The notes under the pieces: generated by a model
Seen by the model: only the letters and a program-made list of their open reading frames with translations
What the model was told of the DNA's origin: nothing
Database searches by the model: none
Shown: one piece after another, positions 16,648 through 24,508 of the stretch
How the letters are laid out: every line of letters begins with the position of its first letter
How positions within the stretch are numbered: position 1 is the stretch's first letter
Made by a program: the position numbers and the translations under genes
Assembly: GCA_947624375.1 (NCBI GenBank)
Contig: CANQKD010000004.1
Location: forward strand, 1-64,000
Length of the DNA stretch: 64,000 nt
Source of the DNA: an uncultured Clostridia bacterium
GTDB taxonomy: Bacteria; Bacillota; Clostridia; Oscillospirales; Ruminococcaceae
Direction: 5' to 3'

Positions 16648-17337
16648 ATGATATACATAACAGGCGATACCCACGGAGATTTTGAACGCATTTTTGAATT
16701 CTGCGCGGAATATGATACGCAGAAAGATGACATTCTTATAATTCTTGGCGATGCAGGAATAAATTTTCACCTTAATGAACGCGATACCGCCCTTAAACTT
16801 ACGCTTTCGCAGCTGCCCGTAACTCTTTTCTGTATTCACGGAAATCACGAGGAACGCCCTTATGAAGTGAGCGGCTATGAGGAAATGCAGTGGCATGGCG
16901 GTCTTGTCTACGTTGAGCCTGAATTTCCAAACCTGATTTTTGCAAGCGATGGTGAAATTTATGATCTTGACGGACGAAGCGTTGTTGTCATAGGCGGCGC
17001 ATACAGCGTTGACAAGAATTATCGTATCAGAAACTGTCTGCCGTGGTTTGAGACAGAGCAGCCCGATGATGCAACAAAAAAGTATGTTGAATACAGGCTT
17101 GAAAAACACGGCTGGCAGGTCGATACCGTTTTAACCCATACCGCACCGCTGAAATTTGAGCCGACTTGGGCGTTTTTGACGAACATCGATCAATCACAGG
17201 TCGATAAATCTACAGAAAAATGGCTTGATTCAATTGAAGAAAAACTGTCATACAAACAATGGTATTTCGGTCATTATCATGTTGACTACCATAGCGGCGC
17301 TGCAACTGCCATGTATGAGGAGATCGAACAATTTTAG
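16648..17337 (+). CDS. Cytosolic metallophosphoesterase
   Basis: The 229-residue soluble protein shows the calcineurin-like metal motifs GDTHGD (6-11), GDAG, HGNHEE, THTAP and GHYHVD in the right order. No signal peptide or membrane helix is present. GAAAAGGGGGGATAAC gives a strong ribosome site. The family includes phosphatases and nucleotide phosphodiesterases; the substrate is not predictable. It is transcribed alone, divergent from the membrane-anchored phosphoesterase at 15645-16475. Confidence 0.85.
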   Translation: MIYITGDTHGDFERIFEFCAEYDTQKDDILIILGDAGINFHLNERDTALKLTLSQLPVTLFCIHGNHEERPYEVSGYEEMQWHGGLVYVEPEFPNLIFASDGEIYDLDGRSVVVIGGAYSVDKNYRIRNCLPWFETEQPDDATKKYVEYRLEKHGWQVDTVLTHTAPLKFEPTWAFLTNIDQSQVDKSTEKWLDSIEEKLSYKQWYFGHYHVDYHSGAATAMYEEIEQF

Positions 17338-17385
17338 AATGATATCACATAATCTGAGCTTATGCCTTCTATAAATTATATATAT

Positions 17386-17414
17386 TTTACTTATGACATT
17401 CAATGTGATATAAT
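17386..17414 (+). promoter_or_regulatory. Extended -10 promoter of purA
   Basis: TTTACT (17386-17391), a 17-bp spacer and TGATATAAT with an extended -10 TG (TATAAT at 17409-17414). No purine riboswitch was recognised in the 50-nt leader. Confidence 0.65.
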
Positions 17415-17472
17415 TAAAAAGGCAAAAATTCTTTAAATACAATAAGTTTAAGTACCGAAAGGGGAAAATATC

Positions 17473-18762
17473 ATGGTAAAGGCAATAGTAGGCGCTAACT
17501 GGGGCGACGAGGGCAAAGGCAAAATAACCGATATGATGGCGCAGCAGTCTGATATAGTCGTAAGATTTCAGGGCGGTGCGAACGCAGGTCATACAATAGT
17601 CAACCACTATGGCAAATTTGCTCTGCACACCCTGCCGTCGGGCGTGTTTTATGACCATACCACCAGCATTATCGGCAACGGCGTGGCTCTTGATGTAAAC
17701 AAACTTGTAAACGAGTATAATTCGGTCGTAGAGCGCGGTGTACCTGCTCCTAAGCTGCTCGTTTCCGACAGAGCGCAGATAGTAATGCCTTATCATGTGC
17801 TGTTTGATGCCTATGAGGAAGAGCGCCTCGCAGGCAAGAGCTTTGGCTCAACAAAGAGCGGCATAGCCCCGTTTTATTCCGATAAATATGCAAAAATAGG
17901 CTTTCAGGTCCAGGAGCTTTTCGATGAAGATGCGCTCAGGGAAAAGCTTGAAAGGGTAGTGGCTGCTAAAAACGTTCTGCTTGAAAACCTCTATCATAAG
18001 CCGCTGCTTTCGGTAGATGAGCTTTTTGATACTCTTATGGAATATAAAAAGAAGATAGAGCCGTTTGTGTGCGATACATCGCTCTTTTTGTGGAACGCCC
18101 TCAAAGAGGGAAAAACTGTGCTGCTCGAGGGTCAGCTCGGCTCTCTCAAAGACCCCGACCACGGCATATATCCTATGGTAACATCGTCGTCAACTCTCGC
18201 CGCATACGGCGCAATAGGCGCAGGCGTTCCTCCGTATGAAATAAAGCAGATAGTTACCGTTGTAAAGGCTTATTCTTCCGCAGTCGGCGCAGGCGCATTC
18301 GTTTCCGAGATATTTGACGAAGAAGCAGAAGAACTTCGCAGGCGCGGCGGTGACGGCGGCGAGTACGGCGCTACCACAGGCAGACCTCGCAGAGTAGGCT
18401 GGTTCGACTGCGTTGCTTCTCGTTACGGCTGCCGCTTGCAGGGAACTACCGATGTTGCTTTCACAGTAATAGATGCCCTCGGCTACCTCGATAAAATACC
18501 CGTCTGCACAGGCTATGAGATAGACGGCAAGGTAACGCAGGATTTCCCGACCACAGGACTTCTGGAAAGAGCAAAACCCGTGCTCGAAGTGCTTGACGGC
18601 TGGAAGTGCGATGTCCGCGGCATAAGAAACTATGATGAGCTCCCCGAAAACTGCCGCAGGTATATCGAGTTTATCGAGGAAAAAATAGGTTTCCCCATAA
18701 CCATGGTTTCCAACGGCCCCAAGAGAGAAGACATCATCTACCGCGAAAGCAAGCTGAAATAA
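17473..18762 (+). CDS. purA: Adenylosuccinate synthetase
   Basis: The 429-residue enzyme carries GDEGKGK (11-17), GGANAGHT (34-41; the usual form is GGxNAGHT) and the GATTGRPRR signature. It joins IMO-type purine metabolism at IMP plus aspartate plus GTP to adenylosuccinate. Full family length. GAAAGGGG precedes the ATG. The following gene, a hydrolase broken by a stop codon, begins 4 bp after its stop and would be co-transcribed. Confidence 0.97.
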   Translation: MVKAIVGANWGDEGKGKITDMMAQQSDIVVRFQGGANAGHTIVNHYGKFALHTLPSGVFYDHTTSIIGNGVALDVNKLVNEYNSVVERGVPAPKLLVSDRAQIVMPYHVLFDAYEEERLAGKSFGSTKSGIAPFYSDKYAKIGFQVQELFDEDALREKLERVVAAKNVLLENLYHKPLLSVDELFDTLMEYKKKIEPFVCDTSLFLWNALKEGKTVLLEGQLGSLKDPDHGIYPMVTSSSTLAAYGAIGAGVPPYEIKQIVTVVKAYSSAVGAGAFVSEIFDEEAEELRRRGGDGGEYGATTGRPRRVGWFDCVASRYGCRLQGTTDVAFTVIDALGYLDKIPVCTGYEIDGKVTQDFPTTGLLERAKPVLEVLDGWKCDVRGIRNYDELPENCRRYIEFIEEKIGFPITMVSNGPKREDIIYRESKLK

Positions 18763-18766
18763 TATA

Positions 18767-19378
18767 GTGAGATATATTTTTCTGCATGGAATGGGGCAGA
18801 ACGCTTCTAGTTGGGATAAGACAATTTCGTTTCTGCCCGACAATATCGAAACGGTGTGTCCCGAATTAAGTGATTTTTTCGTACAGGGCAGTTGTCTTTA
18901 CAGCAAGATGTATGCCGCTTTCTGCAAATATTGCCTAGGCTTTCACGATAAGCTGAATTTGTGCGGTCTTTCGCTGGGAGCGGTGCTGGCTCTCAACTTT
19001 GCTATAGACTTTCCGCAAAAGGTAAATTCGCTTATACTTATTGCGCCTCAATACGATATGCCTAAGTTTTTGCTGAAAGTTCAAAACGTACTTTTTACAT
19101 TTTTGCATGCAAGCAAGTTTGAAAGCATCGGCTTTGCAAAACAAGATTTTATATCGCTTACAAATTCAATGGCTGATATAGATCTCTCGGGCGGTCTTGA
19201 TAAAGTGACCTGCCCTGTAAAAGTTGTTTGCGGTTAGCGTGATAAGGCTAACAAAAAAGCAGCGAAAACGCTTGCACAAAAGCTTAAAAATGCCGAATAT
19301 TCCGTTATTTCGGGCGCAGGTCATGAAGTTAATATTGATGCGCCGCAGAAACTTGCAAAGGCTGTCAGTAAAAAGTAA
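18767..19378 (+). pseudogene. Alpha/beta hydrolase gene interrupted by an in-frame TAG
   Basis: From a GTG at 18767 the frame encodes a small alpha/beta hydrolase with LHGMGQNASSWD and the nucleophile elbow GLSLG (Ser69). A single TAG at 19235-19237 stops it after 156 codons. The same frame then continues without interruption to TAA at 19376-19378. That part encodes RDKANKKAAKTLAQKL and SGAGHEVNIDAP, which hold the expected catalytic Asp159 and His186. A product ending at the TAG would lack two triad residues. No good ribosome site precedes the GTG, so expression may depend on coupling to purA. A sequencing error is the main alternative. Confidence 0.8.
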
Positions 19379-19500
19379 TATAACCTGTTTTTTAACGAGA
19401 ATTATACCTCTACAATACTAATTTTTAACAAACCTATTGCGCACGCAAGCGCGCGCAGGAATAATAGTTGGGTCTTATTAAAGGAAAATCCCTCTCTTGC

Positions 19501-19705
19501 AAGGGAGCAGCGTTCCCTACGGGAACGCCTGAAGAATTATTTCGCCCCCAAAATTAAAAGCGAAATAATTCTTCCCGCGACTGCATAGCAGTCGCTGTCC
19601 TCATTTAAAAAATAGTCCACCGGACTATTTTTTAATTCTCCTTTTTCGGAGCGCACGTTGTGTTTGTGGGGCGCCGCCCCACACCCTGCAATCCTTTTGA
19701 AAAAG
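19501..19705. repeat. Cluster of six short perfect palindromes
   Basis: The gene-free stretch 19379-19770 holds consecutive perfect hairpins: 19510-19528 (8-bp stem), 19531-19574 (15 bp), 19577-19595 (8 bp), 19605-19635 (14 bp), 19665-19683 (8 bp) and 19692-19705 (6 bp). Nothing in it looks coding. The density suggests stacked palindromic intergenic elements rather than one terminator. Confidence 0.75.
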
Positions 19706-19770
19706 GCTTGACCGAAAACTTTTCCTTTCTTGACATGAATTGAAAGGTTCATCTTTAATATAAAAATACA

Positions 19771-19805
19771 GCGGATAACGCCTTTGCGCGCTATCCGCCA
19801 TTTTT
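19771..19805. terminator. Bidirectional terminator downstream of the YegP-like gene
   Basis: GCGGATA and TATCCGC (19771-19798) flank a GC-rich loop. T-rich sequence follows on both strands (CATTTTTATG forward, TGTATTTTTATATT reverse). Confidence 0.65.
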
Positions 19806-19831
19806 ATGCCATTTGCTATGTAATTGCCTGA

Positions 19832-20197
19832 TTATTCCTCAACTACCGCAGCCTCGGGAGCATTCTTCTTTATGCTCTCAATGCCGTTAAGGCAGCTAGC
19901 CTTTGACTTGTAGCCCTCGCCGGTAGCGATTATCTCACCGTTGCGTGCTTTAAGCCTGAATCTGTATTCGCCCTTCTTGTCAAGATAAACCTCAAACTTC
20001 GGGTGCTTCAGAGTCTCATAACACTCAACAGTCTGATCCTCAACGCCGCCTTCACAGCACTTGCGAACGCTCTCAATGCCGTTTTTGCACGCAGCCTCTG
20101 AAGCGTATACCTCGCTCGTTGCAATAACTTCGCCGTTGCCTGCTTTCAGGTCGAACTTTGTGCCCGTAGCAGTCTGCTTGATAACAAATTTGCCCAT
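19832..20197 (-). CDS. YegP/DUF1508 family protein with two tandem repeats
   Basis: The 121-residue protein is two copies of the DUF1508 unit: FDLKAGNGEVIATSEVYAS followed by NGIESV, and FRLKARNGEIIATGEGYKS followed by NGIESI. It is small and soluble, with no known activity. AAGGAGGAAATC is a strong ribosome site. It has its own promoter, which overlaps a long palindrome, and a terminator on its downstream side. Confidence 0.9.
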   Translation of the reverse strand: MGKFVIKQTATGTKFDLKAGNGEVIATSEVYASEAACKNGIESVRKCCEGGVEDQTVECYETLKHPKFEVYLDKKGEYRFRLKARNGEIIATGEGYKSKASCLNGIESIKKNAPEAAVVEE

Positions 20198-20261
20198 TTT
20201 GATTTCCTCCTTGATATATAATTTCGGACCGTCCGAAAAAGTTTATGTGTTTATATATTTG

Positions 20262-20290
20262 ATTGTATCACGAAAATGTGCAAAAGTCAA
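20262..20290 (-). promoter_or_regulatory. SigA-type promoter of the YegP-like gene
   Basis: On the minus strand TTGACT (20285-20290) and TACAAT (20262-20267) are 17 bp apart. The -35 lies in the loop of a 13-bp palindrome (20273-20308). A second 15-nt palindrome, TTCGGACCGTCCGAA, lies in the leader near 20223-20237. Confidence 0.7.
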
Positions 20291-20308
20291 GCGATTTTTG
20301 CACATTTT
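20273..20308. repeat. 13-bp perfect inverted repeat around the YegP promoter -35
   Basis: Arms 20273-20285 and 20296-20308 are exact complements with a 10-nt loop, and both ends are A/T runs. It may be the terminator of ispD-ispF (whose last stop is at 20326), an operator, or both. Confidence 0.65.
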
Positions 20309-20325
20309 CAAGCATTTTTTACAAA

Positions 20326-20802
20326 TCAGCGCACCTCATCAACAAGGCATACCGCCGTTGCAGAAACACCAAGTTTTTCGCCCGTGAAGCCCAAGCCCTC
20401 CTCGGTTGTAGCCTTTACCGAAACGCACGAAACGTCTATCCCTGCGGCAGCGGCTATGTTTTGCCTCATCTGCATTATATAAGGCGCCAGCTTTGGCGAC
20501 TGCACCGCGACCGTGCTGTCAATGTTTGCTACTGTAAAGCCGTTTTCCTTTACAATCCGCATTACTTCATTAAGAAGCACCAGACTATCAGCACCACTGT
20601 ATTTTTCGTCACTGTCAGGGAAAAGCTTTCCAATATCGCCAAGCGCACACGCCCCCAATATGCTGTCCATTATCGCGTGTACCAGAACATCCGCATCAGA
20701 GTGCCCCAGCAGCCCCGTTTCATGCGGTATCTCAACACCGCCAAGAATAAATTTTCTTCCCTGCGCCAGCCTGTGTACATCATATCCGTGACCTATCCTC
20801 AT
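20326..20802 (-). CDS. ispF: 2-C-methyl-D-erythritol 2,4-cyclodiphosphate synthase
   Basis: The 158-residue enzyme begins [12 protein letters not shown], with metal-binding Asp8 and His10, and has the [13 protein letters not shown] block. It makes the cyclodiphosphate of the non-mevalonate isoprenoid route. The ATG at 20802 has AGGTG 6 nt upstream and overlaps the TGA of the upstream ispD fusion (ATGA), so the two are translationally coupled. IspD and IspF are often adjacent or fused. Confidence 0.96.
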   Translation of the reverse strand: MRIGHGYDVHRLAQGRKFILGGVEIPHETGLLGHSDADVLVHAIMDSILGACALGDIGKLFPDSDEKYSGADSLVLLNEVMRIVKENGFTVANIDSTVAVQSPKLAPYIMQMRQNIAAAAGIDVSCVSVKATTEEGLGFTGEKLGVSATAVCLVDEVR

Positions 20803-21764
20803 TTGCCGCACCTGCCTTTTATGTACTGCCTCGCTATCTCAATGTCCTCGGGCGTGGTCAGCTTTATGTTCGCGTAGTCGCCAAGCGTTATCTTCGGGCG
20901 TATGCCTATCGCCTCGCAGAGAGATACATCATCGGTGTACTCTGCGCCAAGCTGCTCAGCCCTATCTATTGCACGTTCGTATATCGCTCTTGCAATTACC
21001 TGCGGTGTCTGCGCCGCAAAAAGCTCCGATCTGTCTGGCGTGCATATGCAAAAACCGTTTTTAGCATCTTTTATCGTGTCTTTTACCGGTACGCATACAA
21101 CCGCCGCGCCTGTATCTTTCGCATCTTCAATACATTTTTCTATGACTTCTCTGCTTATCAGCGGTCGCGCCCCGTCATGTATGCATATCCACTCGCACTT
21201 ATCGGAGAGCATTTTCGCAGCATTTTTAACACTCTGCTGCCGCGTTTCGCCGCCCTCAGCAAATACTATTTCAGCTGTAAAGTTTTCTGCCTTTACGGTT
21301 TTTTCTATACTTTCTCGCTGCTCTTTGCATACGGGTATTATTATCCTGCTTACGTTATCTATATCCGCAAACGCCCTTATAACGCGGATTATCACAGCTT
21401 CTCCCTCAAGCTCATACACCAGCTTGTCAAACCCCATTCGCGAGGAAACACCGCCGCAGGGGATTATTACATTCACCTCACCGCCTTGGTGTAAAGTAAT
21501 ATCACTTGCCAGCAGCTTGTTCTGCCTGCCTCTGCTTATCGCCATTATGTTCTTGAAAAATTCAACGCTGCTGTCGGCAAAACCCTCACTTCTCTCTGCC
21601 GCGCGTTTAAGAATATCTTCCTCTCTGCCGCTTTGCAATACCGAGGCATTCGTGTTTTTCTTCTCCAGTGCCACCTCGTCGCAAAGCGCCATTCTTCGCT
21701 CAAAAAGCCGTTGAAGCTCAACGTCGAGCTCGTCGATCTGTTTTCTGAGATCATCCAGTGCCAT
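20799..21764 (-). CDS. ispD: Chorismate mutase (AroQ type)-IspD fusion protein
   Basis: The 321-residue protein has two parts in one open frame. Residues about 1-85 match the all-helical AroQ chorismate mutase: [33 protein letters not shown] and [10 protein letters not shown]. By eye Arg7, Arg24, Lys35, Arg47, Glu48, Ser77 and Gln81 fit the active-site positions. Residues about 96-321 are IspD, the CDP-methylerythritol synthase: [16 protein letters not shown] (Arg109, Lys114), [15 protein letters not shown] and TPQ. ispF follows with ATGA overlap. A chorismate mutase-IspD fusion is not one I know from the families. GAGGTG stands 9 nt before the ATG. Confidence 0.9.
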   Translation of the reverse strand: MALDDLRKQIDELDVELQRLFERRMALCDEVALEKKNTNASVLQSGREEDILKRAAERSEGFADSSVEFFKNIMAISRGRQNKLLASDITLHQGGEVNVIIPCGGVSSRMGFDKLVYELEGEAVIIRVIRAFADIDNVSRIIIPVCKEQRESIEKTVKAENFTAEIVFAEGGETRQQSVKNAAKMLSDKCEWICIHDGARPLISREVIEKCIEDAKDTGAAVVCVPVKDTIKDAKNGFCICTPDRSELFAAQTPQVIARAIYERAIDRAEQLGAEYTDDVSLCEAIGIRPKITLGDYANIKLTTPEDIEIARQYIKGRCGK

Positions 21765-21804
21765 ACTTTTTTACACCTCACGAAAATAATTTATTTTTTA
21801 TGGA

Positions 21805-21833
21805 TTGAAATTCCTGTCGTCATATGATATAAT
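21805..21833 (+). promoter_or_regulatory. Extended -10 promoter of the esterase gene
   Basis: TTGAAA (21805-21810), a 17-bp spacer and TGATATAAT (TATAAT at 21828-21833). Confidence 0.7.
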
Positions 21834-21872
21834 ATACATATGTATGTTATGTTTATAAAGGAGCGTGTTGTT

Positions 21873-22730
21873 ATGATATACGAAAAGAATGATATTCCGG
21901 TAGATTATGCAAAAGCAGGCTTGTCCTCTGAGGGCTGCAAAGCAACGCTTACCTGCTATGCCTACGACGTTACCGAGGAAACAGGACCTAAAAAGCGCCC
22001 TGCAATAGTCATCTGCCCCGGCGGCGGCTATGATTTCTGCTCTGAAAGAGAGGCTGAATTTATAGCTCTGCGCTTTCTGGGAGCAGGCATCTGCACCTTT
22101 GTTCTGCGCTATTCCTGCGTTAAAAAGAAGTTCCCCACAGCCGCTCTTGAAGCCGCAGCAGCGATAAAATACGTTAAAGACAACGCCGAAAAGTATGACG
22201 TAGACCCCACTCTTGTCTATATTTGCGGCTTTTCCGCAGGCGGTCACCTTGCCGCGAGCGTTTCGGTCTTCTGGAACGAAAAATTTCTGTATGGACCTCT
22301 TGGCTGTCAGCCGCAGGATATAAAACCGGCAGGTCAGATACTCGGCTACCCCGTGATAACTTCGGGCGAGTTTACCCATGAAGGCTCTATACTCAACCTT
22401 CTCGGCGAGGAGCAGGACGAGACCATTCGCGACCTTGTCTGCCTTGAAAAGCGCGTTACCGAAAATACCCCCAAAACATTCGTGTGGCATTGTTCCGATG
22501 ACGGCTGTGTGCCGGTGCAGAATACTCTGCTTTATGTCGATGCCCTTATCCGCCACGGCGTAGAGTATGAGTGCCATATCTATGAAAAAGGCGGTCATGG
22601 TCTGGGTCTTTGTGATTTCAATACCGCATCTTACGGCTGGGAGGGTCATTATCAGCCTGTAGCCGCACAGTGGGCTCAGCTTGCTATCGACTGGGTGCTT
22701 AAATACTACACCCCTTTAAAGCGTGCATAA
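21873..22730 (+). CDS. Alpha/beta hydrolase, carbohydrate-esterase-like
   Basis: The 285-residue protein has an oxyanion-type ICPGGGYDF block, a nucleophile elbow GFSAGGH, an acid region WHCSDDGCVPVQN and a His block KGGHGLGLC. This pattern fits the BD-FAE/acetyl-xylan-esterase-like group of hydrolases common in gut Firmicutes. No signal peptide is seen, so it acts in the cytosol, perhaps on deacetylation of imported oligosaccharides (inference). The ATG at 21873 follows AGGAG at 9 nt; an upstream start at 21840 overlaps the promoter region. Confidence 0.87.
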   Translation: MIYEKNDIPVDYAKAGLSSEGCKATLTCYAYDVTEETGPKKRPAIVICPGGGYDFCSEREAEFIALRFLGAGICTFVLRYSCVKKKFPTAALEAAAAIKYVKDNAEKYDVDPTLVYICGFSAGGHLAASVSVFWNEKFLYGPLGCQPQDIKPAGQILGYPVITSGEFTHEGSILNLLGEEQDETIRDLVCLEKRVTENTPKTFVWHCSDDGCVPVQNTLLYVDALIRHGVEYECHIYEKGGHGLGLCDFNTASYGWEGHYQPVAAQWAQLAIDWVLKYYTPLKRA

Positions 22731-22933
22731 ATACAGTATATAATAATTTTAGCATAGCGCCGCGCAGTTGTCAAGTAACACGCCGCGGCAAATCGGCTGT
22801 AACAGTTTGTCGTAATCGGGCATAAAATGAACTGTCAGCCGCAATATGCTTAAAGCAATGGCTGTTTATATAGATCGCAGCCCGTTGCATATTTTGCCTC
22901 GGGCTGTTTGGTTTAAGATAAGTGGTGATGATC

Positions 22934-23590
22934 ATGGAAATTAAAGTAAGTCCGTCTTTGCTCAGCTGCGACTATCTCCATCTTGCGAATGAGGTCGAAA
23001 GAGCGTTCACCTGCGGCGCAGATATGCTGCATTTTGATGTAATGGACGGCGTTTTTGTAAACAATATAAGCTTTGGCATACCTATATTGCAGGCTGTGAA
23101 AAAGGTCAGCAAACTGCCGCTCGATGTGCATCTTATGATATGCCGTCCGCGGGACTATATAGAAAGATTCGTGCAGTCTGGCGCGGATATAATAACCTTT
23201 CATTTGGAAACCGGCTGCAACATCGAAGAAACCATAGCGCTTATAAAAAATTGCGGCGCAAAAGCAGGCATAGCAATAAAACCGCATACCCCTGCAAAAG
23301 ATGTGCAAAAATATATCGGTCTTGTTGATATGATTCTTGTAATGACCGTAGAACCGGGCTTTGGCGGACAAGCCTTTATGCCGCAGTGCCTTGATAAAAT
23401 ACGCCAGTTGCGCAGCATGGCTGACAGCATGGGCGTGCCGCCGGATATTCAGGTTGACGGCGGAATAAATGCCGAGACCGCAAAACTTACCGTAGATGCA
23501 GGCGCAAACGTCATTGTTTCGGGAAGCTACCTTTTTTCTGCCGATGATATGGCTGACAAGATAGCTATGATAAAAGCTCTGCAAGGGTAG
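22934..23590 (+). CDS. rpe: Ribulose-phosphate 3-epimerase
   Basis: The 218-residue TIM-barrel enzyme shows SPSLLSCDY, MLHFDVMDGVFV, DVHLMI, MTVEPGFGGQ and VDGGI, all expected for Rpe, which interconverts ribulose-5-P and xylulose-5-P. The ATG at 22934 is favoured by GTGGTG upstream; earlier GTG and ATG codons at 22922-22930 are possible. A CAGCCCG/CGGGCTG hairpin at 22878-22906 lies in the leader. The last 19 codons are repeated in the second copy of a 217-bp tandem duplication. Confidence 0.95.
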   Translation: MEIKVSPSLLSCDYLHLANEVERAFTCGADMLHFDVMDGVFVNNISFGIPILQAVKKVSKLPLDVHLMICRPRDYIERFVQSGADIITFHLETGCNIEETIALIKNCGAKAGIAIKPHTPAKDVQKYIGLVDMILVMTVEPGFGGQAFMPQCLDKIRQLRSMADSMGVPPDIQVDGGINAETAKLTVDAGANVIVSGSYLFSADDMADKIAMIKALQG

Positions 23591-23750
23591 AAACAGCGTT
23601 TCCCTCCAGTATTTTTTCGTACTCCTCCGAGGGCGGCGTAAAACTTTGGCAGTGATCGACCCCAAGCTCGTATAAAACAGGGTAGGGGTCGGGCGGCATA
23701 TCTCCGTAAAATGCTATGATGTAGCCGCTCTCGCCTGCGTACATATCCGA
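23565..23750 (-). pseudogene. Duplicated 3' fragment of the MecA-like gene
   Basis: Copy 1 of the tandem duplication holds the last 61 codons of the neighbouring MecA-like gene, ending with the same stop at 23565. No start codon or ribosome site of its own is present. Longer reverse frames reading into it are junction chimaeras. Confidence 0.8.
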
Positions 23751-23807
23751 TTTTCTGCCGATGATATGGCTGACAAGATAGCTATGATAAAAGCTCTGCA
23801 AGGGTAG
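23751..23807 (+). pseudogene. Duplicated 3' fragment of rpe
   Basis: Copy 2 of the duplication holds the last codons and TAG of rpe (stop at 23805-23807). It has no start and is not a gene. Confidence 0.8.
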
Positions 23808-24354
23808 AAACAGCGTTTCCCTCCAGTATTTTTTCGTACTCCTCCGAGGGCGGCGTAAAACTTTGGCAGTGATCGACCCCAAGCTCGTATAAAACAGGGT
23901 AGGGGTCGGGCGGCATATCTCCGTAAAATGCTATGATGTAGCCGCTCTCGCCTGCGTACATATCCGAGTTTATGCCCTCTTTGCAAAATTGGGTGCAGCG
24001 TATCTGCTTTATAAATTTTCGCAGTTTTTGTACTTCGTCTATTTTGCAGATGAGCTGCCGTGTTATCTTTTTCTTTACCCGAAGTTTTCGCCTGCCTGAC
24101 AGATAGTAATACGGCTTTATCTCCGAAATATATATCACAGCGCCGTCGGGCGAATCAAGTATCTCAACGTTGAGCTGACCGCCCGAAAAGCTTACAGAAC
24201 ATTCTTTCTGTGCGGCTGCCAGCAGGTAAGCAATAAGCAAACGCCCCTCTGCCGAGCCTTTTTTTGAAAGCCTCTGATATAAAAGCTCGCTTTCATCGCT
24301 GTCAAGTATTATCTTGATACCCGGGATATCCTGACCTATGCGTTCAAATTTCAT
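23782..24354 (-). CDS. MecA-like adaptor protein (tentative)
   Basis: The 190-residue protein resembles MecA, the adaptor that feeds substrates to ClpC. There is an N-terminal basic/acidic region. A middle segment (LIAYLLAAAQKE with SFSGGQLNVEIL) mirrors the MecA N domain. The C-terminal part (SDMYAGESGYIIAFYG, LYELGV, ILEGNAVSTLAEL) mirrors the MecA C domain. Similarity is weak and judged by eye. GGAGAG lies 10 nt before the ATG. It converges on rpe, and in the ancestral arrangement the two reading frames overlapped by 26 bp. Confidence 0.6.
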   Translation of the reverse strand: MKFERIGQDIPGIKIILDSDESELLYQRLSKKGSAEGRLLIAYLLAAAQKECSVSFSGGQLNVEILDSPDGAVIYISEIKPYYYLSGRRKLRVKKKITRQLICKIDEVQKLRKFIKQIRCTQFCKEGINSDMYAGESGYIIAFYGDMPPDPYPVLYELGVDHCQSFTPPSEEYEKILEGNAVSTLAELLS

Positions 24355-24446
24355 AAATAGAATTCTCTCCGTTCAAAATGCATTCTGCGGCTTTAGCCGT
24401 TTCTAATATATTACGCCGAAAGGCTTGTTTTAGCAATTAGATCCCG

Positions 24447-24475
24447 TTGACTTTTCTCGCCAAATATTGTACAAT
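24447..24475 (+). promoter_or_regulatory. SigA-type promoter of the gdpP-rplI-dnaB operon
   Basis: TTGACT (24447-24452) and TACAAT (24470-24475) with a 17-bp spacer, 33 bp before the chosen start codon. Confidence 0.75.
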
Positions 24476-24508
24476 AATATCATCGTTTTCAGAAAGGCAA
24501 GATCTGAT

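Larger units (their letters stand above)
23534..23967. repeat. Perfect 217-bp tandem duplication spanning the rpe/mecA-like junction
   Basis: Positions 23534-23750 and 23751-23967 are identical base for base by eye. Each copy holds the 3' end of rpe (forward) and the 3' end of the convergent MecA-like gene (reverse). The full rpe ends in copy 1 and the full MecA-like gene ends in copy 2, so both genes stay intact. The absence of differences points to a recent event or an assembly artefact. Confidence 0.9.

Noticed and set aside
17415-17472. Purine riboswitch in front of purA
   Set aside because: The leader is about 50 nt, too short, and lacks the conserved purine aptamer arms.
19235-19237. 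Reassignment of UAG as a sense codon to explain the split hydrolase
   Set aside because: yebC, spoVT, sigF and rpe all end in TAG at their expected family lengths, so UAG acts as a stop in this genome.
19224-19421. Separate small gene overlapping the hydrolase end
   Set aside because: It is in another frame; the conserved C-terminal hydrolase sequence is in the original frame directly after the TAG.
22739-22921. Riboswitch upstream of rpe
   Set aside because: Only one short 7-bp stem (22878-22906) is visible and no known aptamer core was recognised.
22913-23882. Reverse frames across the rpe end, two of which share an identical N-terminus
   Set aside because: They run antisense to rpe and then into the duplicated end of the MecA-like gene. 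Their shared N-terminus is only the result of the 217-bp duplication.
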